A stretch of DNA of 48,106 nt, taken from Gammaproteobacteria bacterium. Its GTDB lineage: Bacteria > Pseudomonadota > Gammaproteobacteria > Pseudomonadales > Azotimanducaceae. A program made the translations under genes and the position numbers. Positions within the stretch are counted from its first letter, which is position 1, and each line of letters begins with the position of its first letter. The notes below the pieces were generated by a model. The model had not been told where the DNA came from, searched no databases, and saw only the letters and a list, made by a program, of their open reading frames with translations. Location: the NCBI GenBank assembly GCA_009837725.1, contig VXSY01000120.1, positions 1-48,106 of the forward strand, in the 5' to 3' direction. Shown here piece by piece: positions 24,096-32,969 of the stretch.

Positions 24096-24338
24096 ATGGC
24101 CAAGGTCGTCTTTCCCGACCACCTGATGACGAACACCGGCGGCACACGCGAGGTGGAGGTGGAGTGCAAGAACTTCCGGGCGCTGGTTCGCGCCCTGAAC
24201 GAGAAGTGGCCCGGCATCGACGAAGTGCTGCAAAAAACCGCCGTGGCCATAGACGGGCAGATCTATCAGGACGCCTGGCTCGAACCGATCGGCCCGAACG
24301 CCGAGGTGTTCTTCATGCATCGGATTGAGGGCGGCTAG
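24096..24338 (+). CDS. MoaD/ThiS-like ubiquitin-fold protein ending in Gly-Gly
   Basis: 80 residues with a beta-grasp pattern: VVFPDHLMTNTGG, REVEVECKNFRALVRALNEKW, TAVAIDGQIYQDAWLEPIGP, EVFFMHRIEGG. The C-terminal GG is the site that MoaD and ThiS use for adenylation and sulfur transfer. It is not beside moaE, moeB or thiG, so it is an orphan carrier; a role in molybdopterin synthesis for the hydroxylase at 16422-20098 is only a guess. GGAGAGG lies just upstream of the ATG at 24096. Confidence 0.78.
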   Translation: MAKVVFPDHLMTNTGGTREVEVECKNFRALVRALNEKWPGIDEVLQKTAVAIDGQIYQDAWLEPIGPNAEVFFMHRIEGG

Positions 24339-24423
24339 GAGCCTGCGCCATAGAAACGGCGCTGGCTGCTGGCCCACGGGTTCGCTTACGCTCACACTCC
24401 GGCTAGCGCCTGCGCGAGGGCCC

Positions 24424-25401
24424 TCAGCCGAACAGCGTCTGCGCCAGCCACGGCATCCCGAAGGCAAGGACGATGCTCACCACCAGTCCCGCAAACGCCT
24501 TGCCGGCATCGGAAAGCACCTTGCGCGTGGTCGCGCGGGCGTCGGTGTCGGCAAGGAAGGTGGATAGCGCAAACTCGCGCCCGGCAAGAATGCCGAGGAA
24601 CACCCACGTCGTGCTCATGGGCATGTCGCTCGCTTCCTTGAACACCAAGAGCACCATGCCGTAGATGAAGTCGATGATCGTGGCGGCGCGGATGTCGGTG
24701 GTGTCGGTCTTGGAGGTGACGATCTTCTGAATCTCGCCGCCGAACTGGTAGAAGATGTAGCCCTGCATGGCCACCAGCGCGAGGATGCCGAACAGCAGCC
24801 AACTGCCGGGCACCTCGCGGGGCAGGTACACGAAGATGTTTGCCAGGTCCTGAATCAGCCATTGGCTCCAAAGGAAGCCCGTGGAAGCCCATTGCAGCAC
24901 CACCCAGTAGCTTGGTATCTGCGCCTCGCGGGTGCGGTGGAAATACTCGCTCAACCGCTTGAAGACCAGCAGGAACAGGATGATGGCCGTGGTGAAGGCG
25001 ACGACATAGCCGAGGGCAGACTTGATCAGCATGCTGCCGAGGTTGCCCGGCGCGCCGCCGGTGACGGCGAACAGCGTGAGCACCAGAAAGGTAGTGCTCA
25101 CCGGCACGCCGAGGCGGGTGAGGACGAGCAGCGCGAGCGGCGGGATGACGTGAATCCAGGAGACTCCGCCCGGGGGCAGCGGGAAGGCGTCGAGGCGGCC
25201 ATAGGCGGCGTCGCCGTCGTTGACGAACCAGCCATAGAGCAGCACCACGAGCAGGATGCTGCTGCCGAACATCCACAACACCCACCAAGGGCGGTGGGAG
25301 TTGGATGAGAGGAACGTGCCGAGCGTTTGGATCGAGTCGTTGGCAACAACGGAATAGGCCGCCAACAGGAAACCGACAACCATGAATATCTCGACCGGCA
25401 C
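24424..25401 (-). CDS. PiT-like (inorganic phosphate transporter-related) membrane protein
   Basis: About 325 residues with some nine to ten hydrophobic segments. The first half has VANDSIQTLGTFLSS, resembling the GAND...LGT signature of PiT carriers, and VPVSTTFLVLTLF; the second half has MPMSTTWVFLGILAGREFAL, a matching inverted motif. It is divergent from true PiT proteins and lacks their long central loop, so phosphate as substrate is not certain. The preferred start is GTG 25401, preceded by AAGAGG at 8 nt; an open frame reaches 25458. It is convergent with the MoaD-like gene, with 85 nt of repeat-like DNA between. Confidence 0.72.
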   Translation of the reverse strand: MPVEIFMVVGFLLAAYSVVANDSIQTLGTFLSSNSHRPWWVLWMFGSSILLVVLLYGWFVNDGDAAYGRLDAFPLPPGGVSWIHVIPPLALLVLTRLGVPVSTTFLVLTLFAVTGGAPGNLGSMLIKSALGYVVAFTTAIILFLLVFKRLSEYFHRTREAQIPSYWVVLQWASTGFLWSQWLIQDLANIFVYLPREVPGSWLLFGILALVAMQGYIFYQFGGEIQKIVTSKTDTTDIRAATIIDFIYGMVLLVFKEASDMPMSTTWVFLGILAGREFALSTFLADTDARATTRKVLSDAGKAFAGLVVSIVLAFGMPWLAQTLFG

Positions 25402-25651
25402 TTCCACTTCCTCTTGTTTCCCCACCGAGCGGTGCCCGACGAGCACGCGCGGGCGCAAGTGTATCGGCGCGACGGCGCGGATGGTTGCAGATTGGTAATC
25501 CGCCTAGGCGTCGTCTTGCGTCCACATGCCGCGAGCCTTAGGGGGGAGCGTGAACGAACCCCGCAGGCCAGCAGATGCGAGGCAACGGCCAACGCGGCCT
25601 TAGGGACGCGCGAGCTTCTATCATTCGCCCGTGAGGTTAGAGGAGTAGATC

Positions 25652-26548
25652 GTGGGCAAGCTCGTGAACTTGGGATCCCTTTGCATCGACCATGTGTATT
25701 CCGTGCCAGAGATCACCGGCCCCGGCGAAACGGTGGCGAGTCTCGGCCACGAGGTCTTTCCCGGCGGCAAGGGGCTGAACCAGTCCGTGGCGGCAGCGCG
25801 GGCGGGCGCCGAGGTGACGCACTTCGGCTGCGTCGGTGAAGACGGCGCCTGGCTCAAGGAAGTGCTTGCGGAGGCCGGCGTAGATGCGTCTGGCGTGCGC
25901 GTTGCCACAGGTGCATCCGGCCATGCGGTGATCCAGGTAAACGCCGCCGGAGAGAACGCCATCGTCATTGCCGGCGGCAGCAACCGCGAACTCACCGAAG
26001 CCGACGTCACCTCCGCGCTCGATGCACTCGGGCCCGGTGACTGGCTGCTGCTGCAGAACGAGATCAACGACCTCGAAGGAGTGCTGGCCGCCGCCGCCGA
26101 TCGCGGCGCGCGCGTGGCCTTCAACGTGGCTCCTGTGGACGGCCGCGAGGCTGGCTACGACCTGTCGGGCACTGCCTTGCTGATCGTCAACGAAATCGAG
26201 GCCGCGGCACTTGCCGGGGAGGATGATCCACCGGCGGCTTTGCGTTCCCTGTGCCAGCGTTATCCGAACATGGATGTCGTCCTGACGCTCGGGCGCGAGG
26301 GCCTGCTCTACGCCAACCGCGACGAAACCAGGACCATGCCCGCCTACTCGGTCCAGGCCGTGGACGAAACCGCCGCCGGGGACGCATTCATCGGCTACCT
26401 GATGGCCACCCTGTTGGCCGGAGACGAGATGGCCCCCGCCCTCCGCAAGGCTTCCGCCGCCGGCGCACTGGCGGTGACAAGGGCCGGCGCGGCAAGCTCC
26501 ATCCCACCACCTGCTGAAGTGGAGGCGCTGCTTGCCTCAGGGGGTTGA
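25652..26548 (+). CDS. rbsK: Ribokinase-family (PfkB) sugar kinase
   Basis: 298 residues from GTG 25652, GGAG 7 nt upstream. The family motifs are in place: LGSLCIDHVYSVPE, the substrate-binding GGKGLNQSVAAARAG (GGKG 38-41), IVNEIEAAAL, LTLGREGLLY and the C-terminal anion-hole/base motif DETAAGDAFIGY (D244). Ribokinases usually have DTTGAGDTFIG, so the active-site loop is slightly variant. It phosphorylates ribose or a related sugar. No ribose transporter or repressor is adjacent, so the sugar is uncertain. Confidence 0.85.
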   Translation: MGKLVNLGSLCIDHVYSVPEITGPGETVASLGHEVFPGGKGLNQSVAAARAGAEVTHFGCVGEDGAWLKEVLAEAGVDASGVRVATGASGHAVIQVNAAGENAIVIAGGSNRELTEADVTSALDALGPGDWLLLQNEINDLEGVLAAAADRGARVAFNVAPVDGREAGYDLSGTALLIVNEIEAAALAGEDDPPAALRSLCQRYPNMDVVLTLGREGLLYANRDETRTMPAYSVQAVDETAAGDAFIGYLMATLLAGDEMAPALRKASAAGALAVTRAGAASSIPPPAEVEALLASGG

Positions 26549-26870
26549 TCGGTCCTACGCCTCTTGCATGGAGCAAAACGCGCAACACCTTTTGGAAAAC
26601 CAACAATGTGCCTAGAAGCCGAGTCAACACCAACGTGCCGGCCGGATGGCGCGGTCCCACACGCAGCTCGGAGCGACGACCCGTCCCGCTCCTCCCGCCG
26701 AAGGCGAAGAAACCAAGGGCCCGAAGCTGCAACCAACCCTCTCCCCGCGAGACGGGCCTGTCGGCGGCGGGGAAGGCAGCATGTTCCCCGGCGCTCCCGA
26801 GCGGGCTAAAGGAGCCCGACATATGCCTTGGCCTAACGGCGGCACCCCAGCAAGGGTTGTTCCCTGGCCC
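26549..26870. other. Non-coding GC-rich gap with unexplained structure
   Basis: 322 nt between convergent genes with no credible ORF on either strand. It contains short complementary blocks (for example GGGCT...AGCCC near 26813, and the run ending CTCAAGGGGGA near 26875). I do not recognise any RNA family, transposon end or repeat shared with the rest of the window. Confidence 0.4.
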
Positions 26871-27518
26871 TCAAGGGGGAAAGGCGAGCCCCGTCGCCGC
26901 GGCGAGTTCGTCGATGGCCTGGGTTTCGGTGACGACCTTGATCGTCGTCATGCCCATGGCTCGGGCGGGCTTCAGGTTGATGCCGAGGTCGTCCAGGAAC
27001 ACGGTTTCTGACGGCTTCACGTCCAGCCGTTCGCAGGCGATCTCGTAAATGCGCGGGTTGGGCTTGCGCACGCCTTCCACGCTCGACTCGACAATCACCT
27101 CGAACATCGCCATCACTTCCTGCGCCCGGCGTGCCTTGTCGTCGTCTTGCGCCATGGCCGGGCCGTCGCCGGCCTTCTTCATGTTGTTGGTGATGCAACC
27201 CACGCGGTAGTGGCGGCGGCATTCGGCCAGCACCGCCGCCATGCGCGGGCGGAAGTCTCCGGAAAGAAGCTCCAGCACGTCCTTGCCGCGCACGCTGTAA
27301 CCGTGCGCTTCGGCCTCGATGCGGAAAGCGTCGTCGAACTCGTCCACGTCGATCTCGGAGGATTCGAACCGGGCCCAGGCGTTGGTGTCGGGATCGGTGG
27401 AGTTGATGCGGCGAATGAAGTCCTTCGGCAGGCCGTTCGCGGCCTCGAAGCGGGCAAATGCGTCGAACGGACTCGTGGTGAATACGCCGCCGAAATCCCA
27501 AAGGATGGCGCGGATCAT
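26871..27518 (-). CDS. HAD-superfamily phosphatase (subfamily IA)
   Basis: 215 residues. Motif I is ILWDFGGVFTTS with nucleophile D8; the second acidic residue of the usual DxD is replaced by Gly, as in the ACAD10/epoxide-hydrolase N-terminal group. Motif II is in GCITNNMK, motif III the Lys in VRKPNPRIYE, motif IV FLDDLGINLKPA. The helical cap occupies ~15-90. It starts 9 nt after the phoR stop and has AGGGAGA upstream, so it is the third gene of a phoB-phoR transcript and may be a phosphate-regulated phosphatase. The substrate is unknown. Confidence 0.87.
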   Translation of the reverse strand: MIRAILWDFGGVFTTSPFDAFARFEAANGLPKDFIRRINSTDPDTNAWARFESSEIDVDEFDDAFRIEAEAHGYSVRGKDVLELLSGDFRPRMAAVLAECRRHYRVGCITNNMKKAGDGPAMAQDDDKARRAQEVMAMFEVIVESSVEGVRKPNPRIYEIACERLDVKPSETVFLDDLGINLKPARAMGMTTIKVVTETQAIDELAAATGLAFPP

Positions 27519-27527
27519 GGTTTCTCC

Positions 27528-28649
27528 CTAAACCGGCTGTGGGGTTCCGCTCTCGCTCGTGGCGATGGCTGGCAAGACGAAATGGAACACGCTGCCCGCG
27601 CCCACTTCGCTTGCGACCCTAAGCTCCGAATTGTGCCTGCGCAGCACGTGCTTGACGATGGCGAGGCCGAGGCCGGTGCCGCCTCGGGCGCGGCTGTCGG
27701 CAAGGTCCACCCGAAAGAAGCGCTCGGTGAGGCGGGAGATGTGCTCGGCGGCGATGCCTTGTCCCGCGTCTTCGACCTCGAAGCGCGCCCATTCGTCGCT
27801 CGTGCGCCAGCGTACGTGGATGGGGCCGCCGTCCGGGCTGTAGCGGATGGCGTTGGCAACGAGGTTGAAGCAGGCACTGTGCAGTTCGGTGGGTACGCCG
27901 GCGACGCAGAGGTCGGAGTCCACGTCAATATGGAACTCGTGCTCGGCGCCGGCGAGCTGCCGCGCCTCGGCAACGATGGAATCCACCATCGCCGCCACCT
28001 TGACCACTTCCACATCGTCCGGCCCCGGCATGGGCGACGACTCCAGCCGCGTCAGCGTCAAGAGATCATCCACCAGCGCCTTCATTCGTTCTGCCGGTGC
28101 GTGCAACCGGTTCAGCATACGGCGCATGGTGTCGAGGTCGATGTCGTCGTCCTCCAGGGCTTCGAGATAGCCGACGATCACGGTGAGCGGCGTGCGCAGT
28201 TCGTGCGAGACGTTGGCGATGAAGTCCTGGCGCATCGTCAGCAGCCGGTTGAGGGTCGTCACGTCGCGCACCAAGACGATGGATTGACCCCCATCGGCGC
28301 GGATGTGACGCAGTTCCAGCCGCGTCGATTCGTCCATGGGCGAGGCGATCTCGACGATGCCATCCTCGACCTCGCCGGCGATGAGCGAATCCACCGCAGG
28401 GTCCCGCGCCACTTCGACAAGGGTGCGGCGATCGCCTCGCACCATGCCGAGCAGGCGCCTCGCGGCGTCGTTTTCCGTGGCTACGGCACCGGAGTCGCTG
28501 AGCACCATCCAACCATCGGGAACCGCGTCGAAAGTGCGCTGCAAGAGTGCCAGTTCGCGCCCGAGCCGCTGACTCCCGAACACCCCGTCCAGACGCTCCA
28601 AGAGCCGGCGCAGGCCCGCCCGTTCCGAATGTCGCGTCGTAGTGGCCAT
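27528..28649 (-). CDS. phoR: PhoR-like sensor histidine kinase without membrane segments
   Basis: 373 residues. A PAS-like domain (LLQRTFDAVPDGWMVLSDSG...) precedes the dimerization domain with the phospho-acceptor H149 in ANVSHELRTPLTVIVGYLEAL, closely PhoR-like. The ATPase domain follows with N box NLVANAIRYSP, G1 EDAGQGI, F box TERFFRVD and G2 GGTGLGLAIVKHVL. Classical PhoR has two N-terminal transmembrane helices; here residues 1-40 are polar and charged, with none. The ATG overlaps the phoB stop by one nucleotide (TGATG). In PhoBR systems the kinase senses phosphate through the Pst/PhoU complex. Confidence 0.87.
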   Translation of the reverse strand: MATTTRHSERAGLRRLLERLDGVFGSQRLGRELALLQRTFDAVPDGWMVLSDSGAVATENDAARRLLGMVRGDRRTLVEVARDPAVDSLIAGEVEDGIVEIASPMDESTRLELRHIRADGGQSIVLVRDVTTLNRLLTMRQDFIANVSHELRTPLTVIVGYLEALEDDDIDLDTMRRMLNRLHAPAERMKALVDDLLTLTRLESSPMPGPDDVEVVKVAAMVDSIVAEARQLAGAEHEFHIDVDSDLCVAGVPTELHSACFNLVANAIRYSPDGGPIHVRWRTSDEWARFEVEDAGQGIAAEHISRLTERFFRVDLADSRARGGTGLGLAIVKHVLRRHNSELRVASEVGAGSVFHFVLPAIATSESGTPQPV

Positions 28650-29377
28650 CAACCGGATTCGGAAGCGTCGTTGGCAGAGGGCGCCCCGCCGCCGTGCGAC
28701 GAGAACCGATAGCCGACGCCGCGCACCGTCTCCACCATTCGGTCCATGTCGAACGGCGCCAGCGCTCGCCGGAGACGCAGCACGTACACATCGACGGTGC
28801 GTTCCTCGACATAGACGTTGCGGCCCCACACGCGATCGAGGAGCTGCGTTCGACTGAAGACGCGGGAGGGGTTGCGCATCATGAGTTCGAGCAGCCGGAA
28901 TTCGCTGGGGCCGATGTGGATGGCCTTCTTCCCAGCCGAGAGTCGATGACCCTTGGTGTCAAGGGTGAGCCCGTTGAACGTGATCGTGCCGTCTTCGCTG
29001 TCGCCGCTGCGTCGTCGCAGGGCGCGGATGCGGGCGATCAGCTCGCGTGGCGAAAACGGCTTGGTGACGTAATCGTCGATGCCGGCGTCAAAGCTCTTGA
29101 GCTTGTCCGCCTCCTCGCCGCGCGCCGTGAGCATCAAGAGCGGCAGGTCGCTGGTGAGGGGGTCCCGCCGCAGCTTGCGCGCCAGTTCCACACCGCTCAT
29201 GCCGGGCAGCATCCAGTCGATGATGACGAGCCCAGGCAGCGGCCCTTCGAGAAACGCCAACGCCTGCTCCGCGGTTTCCGACGGAATGACCGTGAAGCCG
29301 GCCCGCTCCAGCGAGAAGGCAAGCATCTCGCGAATGTCCTTTTCATCCTCGACAACGAGGATGGCGTTTGAGTCCAT
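28649..29377 (-). CDS. phoB: Phosphate regulon response regulator PhoB
   Basis: 242 residues, OmpR/PhoB family. The receiver has the acidic pocket VVEDEKD, phospho-acceptor D54 (IIDWMLPGMSG), T/A switch LMLTARGEE and K106 (YVTKPFSPREL). The winged-helix domain has IGPSEFRLLELMMRNPSRVFSR and the recognition region VEERTVDVYVLRLRRAL. PGMSGVELARKLRRD and the TRGVGYRFS-type end are typical of PhoB. The ATG at 29377 gives the standard length. I see no convincing Pho box upstream, so autoregulation is not shown by the sequence. Confidence 0.92.
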   Translation of the reverse strand: MDSNAILVVEDEKDIREMLAFSLERAGFTVIPSETAEQALAFLEGPLPGLVIIDWMLPGMSGVELARKLRRDPLTSDLPLLMLTARGEEADKLKSFDAGIDDYVTKPFSPRELIARIRALRRRSGDSEDGTITFNGLTLDTKGHRLSAGKKAIHIGPSEFRLLELMMRNPSRVFSRTQLLDRVWGRNVYVEERTVDVYVLRLRRALAPFDMDRMVETVRGVGYRFSSHGGGAPSANDASESG

Positions 29378-29634
29378 CGATGATGTCCAAGCGTGACTGC
29401 GTTGGGCGCGTATCAACCGCCGCAAAATGTTACACGGCAATGGCGCTTCTGGCCCCTTCGGTGCTTGCGCCCGCGCGCCGGCTGGCCGTGTGTTTCGCCT
29501 CTGGCCTAGGGCGAGCGTTTCAAGGCGAGGTCCGAGATGGCGACCGTGTAGTAGGCTTCGCCGTCTCGCGAGAGGCTCGCAAGCCGCATGTGGTGGCCGC
29601 TGCGGGCACCGAACCAAACGACCAGGGAGGGAAC

Positions 29635-30303
29635 ATGGGGCAAAGGCAATTGCGGGCGGTGGATGGGTTCACCTTTGGCGTGTACGAAGCACTGCCCGAG
29701 GGCGAGGCCAAGGGTGCCGTCGTGGTGATTCAGGAGATTTTCGGCGTCAACTCGCACATCCGCGAAGTGGCGGACGGCTATGCCGCCGCCGGCTACGCGG
29801 CGCTGGCGCCGCAGATCTTCGACCGCGTCGAGCGCGACGTGGAACTCGGCTACGAGGGCGATGACATGACTCGCGGCATGGGGCTGGCCTTCCAGGGCCT
29901 CGCCCGCGAAGACGCGATGAAGGACTTGCAGGCCACCATCGAGGAAGCCGGCAAATACGGCAAGGTCGGTGTGGTCGGCTACTGCTTCGGCGGCCTCATG
30001 ACCTGGCTCTCGGCGTGCGATCTTTCCGGCATCGCCTGTGCGTCCGCCTACTACGGCGGCGGCATCGCCGGGGAACTGGAGCGATCCGCCAAGTGCCCGG
30101 TCATCATGCACTTCGGCGAACTCGACGCGCACATCCCGATGGCGGACGTGGACAAGGTGAAGGCGGCGCACCCGGACATCCCGGTGCACGTCTATGGCGC
30201 CGACCACGGCTTCAACTGCGACCACCGCGCGAGCTACCACGAGGCGTCGGCGAACCTGGCGCGGGAGCGCACGCTGGCATTGTTCGGCGAGCACATCGGT
30301 TGA
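29635..30303 (+). CDS. Dienelactone hydrolase family protein
   Basis: 222 residues. The triad is C117 (VGYCFGG), D164 (GELDAHIP) and H191 (GADHGFN), with the E35 (VIQEIFGVNSHIREVADGYA) that orders the cysteine in dienelactone hydrolases. The fold and length are normal for DLH, which opens the lactone ring in the chlorocatechol branch, although many members act on other esters. AGGGAGG lies just upstream of the ATG at 29635. It is divergent from phoB across ~257 bp; an open frame back to 29368 is not supported by similarity. Confidence 0.9.
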   Translation: MGQRQLRAVDGFTFGVYEALPEGEAKGAVVVIQEIFGVNSHIREVADGYAAAGYAALAPQIFDRVERDVELGYEGDDMTRGMGLAFQGLAREDAMKDLQATIEEAGKYGKVGVVGYCFGGLMTWLSACDLSGIACASAYYGGGIAGELERSAKCPVIMHFGELDAHIPMADVDKVKAAHPDIPVHVYGADHGFNCDHRASYHEASANLARERTLALFGEHIG

Positions 30304-30340
30304 ACGTAAAGAAAGGCGGGCGCGCTGGTTGTTCGCGCAA

Positions 30341-30360
30341 GCGCGCCCTCGCGGGCGCGC
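30341..30360. repeat. GCGCGCCC/GGGCGCGC intergenic hairpin
   Basis: Eight-base complementary arms (30341-30348 and 30353-30360) around a 4-nt loop, without a T-tract. The same hairpin, with other loops, recurs at 40085-40103 and 41603-41620, so it is a dispersed REP-like unit. Confidence 0.65.
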
Positions 30361-30397
30361 CACCGCGTCCTATCGCAATCTTGGCCAGATGCAAGTG

Positions 30398-30425
30398 TTG
30401 ACAATGCCGAAGGGTTTGCTAATCC
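30398..30425 (+). promoter_or_regulatory. Candidate promoter of the TonB cluster with structured leader
   Basis: TTGACA (30398-30403), a 16-nt spacer and TAATCC (30420-30425) fit a sigma-70 promoter. The following ~215-nt leader carries a perfect 14-nt palindrome GCAGAGCGCTCTGC (30542-30555) and GCACCCCGGGTGC (30566-30578), which may be structure in the mRNA or a repressor site. No other gene lies in 30304-30645. Confidence 0.5.
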
Positions 30426-30645
30426 TTCGCCGCTCTGGCTCAGGGGGTAGGGAAAGGACTTTCGGTTTGGCCGGTGGGCGCGCTGCGTCGCGCCGGCCCG
30501 TCCGCTAGTGCGTCTCGACGCTGAACAGACGGACGACAGTGGCAGAGCGCTCTGCGCACAAGGACGCACCCCGGGTGCGCGCCTTACGTCAAGCACCGCC
30601 TCCATGTCGTGTTGGCAATTCCATAATCCCGCAGGGAAGGGTTGA

Positions 30646-31419
30646 ATGAAGATGTTTTCCACCAAGGGGCTCAAGGCGCCGCTGCTCGCAGGAATCGCGA
30701 CGCTCGCCTTCGCGCCCGGCGTGGTCGCCGCCACGCTGGTCGAGGTGTTCGCGGCGGCCGAGCGCATCAACGAGCAGGCCAAGGCCTCCCAGACCCGCAT
30801 CGACGCGCTCACGGAGGAGACCCGCGAGCTCTACGACGACTACAAGCAGGTGCTGAAGGAGATCGAGGGTCTGCGCGTGTACAACGCCCAGCTGGATCGC
30901 CAGATCGCCAACCAGGAACGGGAGATGGCGGAGATCGGTGAGTCGGTCGACCAAGTCACCGTCATCGAGCGCCAGATCACGCCGCTGATGCTGCGCATGA
31001 TCGACGGGCTGGAACAGTTCATCGCCTTGGACGCGCCGTTCCTGGTCGAAGAGCGGGAGCAGCGCGTGGACCGGCTGCGCGACATCATGGAACGCGCCGA
31101 CGTGGCCGTGTCCGAGAAGTTCAGCCAGGTGCTCAACGCCTATCAGATCGAGAACGAGTACGGCCGCACCATGTGGTCGTACAGCGGCAAGATCGAGGTG
31201 GAGGGCGCCGAGCGCATCGTCGACGTCCTGCAAATCGGCCGCGTGGCGCTGGTGTTCCAGACCAGCGACGGCGACGAGACCGGCATGTGGAACAAGACTG
31301 CCGAGCGCTGGGAAATGCTCGACGACAGCTACCAGTCGCCCGTTCGCAACGGCATTCGCATGGCGCGCAAGCAGGCGACCCTGAATCTCCTGCCCGTTCC
31401 GATTCTGGTGGAGGATTGA
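30646..31419 (+). CDS. DUF3450 periplasmic coiled-coil protein of TonB cluster
   Basis: 257 residues. A signal peptide (LLAGIATLAFAPGVVAA) is followed by a long coiled coil, ~28-110 (FAAAERINEQAKASQTRIDA..., YNAQLDRQIANQEREMAEI), then a mostly helical and beta C-terminal part ending in a YQSPVRNGIRMARKQ segment. This is DUF3450, which in many gammaproteobacteria opens clusters with two ExbB-like proteins, ExbD, TonB and a TPR protein. It probably assists TonB-dependent uptake from the periplasmic side. The next gene starts 1 nt after its stop. Confidence 0.9.
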   Translation: MKMFSTKGLKAPLLAGIATLAFAPGVVAATLVEVFAAAERINEQAKASQTRIDALTEETRELYDDYKQVLKEIEGLRVYNAQLDRQIANQEREMAEIGESVDQVTVIERQITPLMLRMIDGLEQFIALDAPFLVEEREQRVDRLRDIMERADVAVSEKFSQVLNAYQIENEYGRTMWSYSGKIEVEGAERIVDVLQIGRVALVFQTSDGDETGMWNKTAERWEMLDDSYQSPVRNGIRMARKQATLNLLPVPILVED

Positions 31420-31420
31420 C

Positions 31421-32911
31421 ATGAAGCTAGCAATCTTGACGAGAAGTCGCATGGCATCCCTCCCGAGCGCCGCACTCATGGCCGCGCTCTTGCTACCGCT
31501 CTCGGCGGGCGCCCAAGAGGCCGGCCAGGCGAGCGACCTCACGGTCGTTGAAGCCGACTCTCTGGACGAACTCCTGAAGAACGTCGAGGAACGGCGCGTG
31601 GTGGAAAGCCGCGAGCACAACGAGCGCGAGGCGCGCTTCCGCGCCGCCCGGGAAGATCAGCAGCAGATGCTGCGGGACGCCCAGGCCGAGCGCCGCCGCG
31701 AAGAGCAGCGCAGCGAACGGCTCGAAACCCAGTTCGAAGAGAACGAAATCCGTATCGGCAACCTGCAAGAGCAGCTCGACAAGCGTCTCGGCAGCCTGCG
31801 TGAACTCTTCGGTGTGCTGCAACAGGTGGCCGGCGATACCAGAGGCCTGTTCGAAGCCTCCCTGATCAGTGCCGAGATTCCCAATCGCGGCGAGTGGCTC
31901 GGCGAGCTGGCCGCCAAGATGGGCAAGTCCACCCAGCTTGCCTCCATCGACGAGATGGAAGAACTCTGGGAGAACCTGCAGCGGGAAATGACCGAGTCCG
32001 GCCGCATCTCGCGCTTCACGAGCACCGTCAACATGCTCGACGGCGAGCAGGTGCAGACAGACCTCATCCGGGTCGGCTCCTTCGCCATCGTCAGCGAAGA
32101 CGGCTACATCAACTACGACACCGACATTGGCGCGCTCGTGGAACTCGGGCGCCAGCCGGAAGCGCAGTTCGCCAACACGGCAACGGATCTCTTCGATGCC
32201 GACGGCGGCGACCTCGTGGCCTTCGCCATCGACCCGACCCGCGGCTCCCTCATCTCGCTCCTGATCCAGAAGGCAACGCTGGCGGAAATGGTCGGCACGC
32301 CGTTCGGCGGCTTCACCACCGGTGCCTGCTACCTGCCGTTTTGCGACGGCCAGGGCGACTATCCGGGCTCGGTCATCATCATGGTCGGCATCATCGGTGT
32401 CCTGCTCGCCATCGAGCGCCTCGTCACGCTGACGCTGGTGGGCCGCAAGGTTTCGTCGCAGTATCGCCAGCCGGAGAACCCCACCGACGACAACCCACTC
32501 GGCCGCGTGCTCAAGGTGTATGACGACAACCGTGACGTGGACGTGGAAACCCTCGACCTCAAGCTCGGCGAGGCGATCCTGTCGGAGACGCCAGCGCTCA
32601 CCCGAAACATCACCATCATTCAGGTGATCTCGGTGGTGGCGCCGCTGATGGGATTGCTCGGGACGGTGATCGGGATGATCGAGACCTTCCAGTCGATCAC
32701 CCTGTTCGGCACCGGCGATCCGAAGACCATGGCCAGTGGCATCTCGACGGCGCTCATGACCACGGTGCTTGGCCTCTGCGTCGCCATCCCCACCGTGTTG
32801 CTGCACGCCATCGTGAACCAGCGCAGCCGCGGCATCATCCACGTGCTCGAAGAGCAATCCCAGGGCATCGTGGCCAAGCACGCCGAGGAATCCGGTCAGC
32901 CGCTCGGCTGA
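31421..32911 (+). CDS. MotA/TolQ/ExbB proton channel protein with large periplasmic extension
   Basis: 496 residues. A signal peptide (~1-31, ending in SAGAQ) leads to a coiled coil (~45-125, many Arg/Glu: EERRVVESREHNEREARFRA) and a periplasmic globular part to ~330. The proton-channel domain follows: a first helix VIIMVGIIGVLLAIERLVTL, then ITIIQVISVVAPLMGLLGTV with the conserved GLLGTVIGMI and ALMTTVLGLCVAIPTVLLH. It is the first of two ExbB-type proteins in the cluster; the long N-terminus is characteristic of this DUF3450-linked form and could contact the DUF3450 protein. Confidence 0.92.
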   Translation: MKLAILTRSRMASLPSAALMAALLLPLSAGAQEAGQASDLTVVEADSLDELLKNVEERRVVESREHNEREARFRAAREDQQQMLRDAQAERRREEQRSERLETQFEENEIRIGNLQEQLDKRLGSLRELFGVLQQVAGDTRGLFEASLISAEIPNRGEWLGELAAKMGKSTQLASIDEMEELWENLQREMTESGRISRFTSTVNMLDGEQVQTDLIRVGSFAIVSEDGYINYDTDIGALVELGRQPEAQFANTATDLFDADGGDLVAFAIDPTRGSLISLLIQKATLAEMVGTPFGGFTTGACYLPFCDGQGDYPGSVIIMVGIIGVLLAIERLVTLTLVGRKVSSQYRQPENPTDDNPLGRVLKVYDDNRDVDVETLDLKLGEAILSETPALTRNITIIQVISVVAPLMGLLGTVIGMIETFQSITLFGTGDPKTMASGISTALMTTVLGLCVAIPTVLLHAIVNQRSRGIIHVLEEQSQGIVAKHAEESGQPLG

Positions 32912-32969
32912 TCGGCGAGGCAACGGCGGCCCTTCGGGGCCGCCAGCCAAGGAGAAGGAAACCCGCTAG

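Noticed and set aside
29378-29634. Pho box upstream of phoB
   Set aside because: I could not find two CTGTCAT-like half-sites on the correct strand.
31493-32950. 485-codon minus-strand frame opposite the ExbB-type gene
   Set aside because: The plus-strand protein has complete signal peptide, coiled coil and channel motifs; the opposite frame has none.
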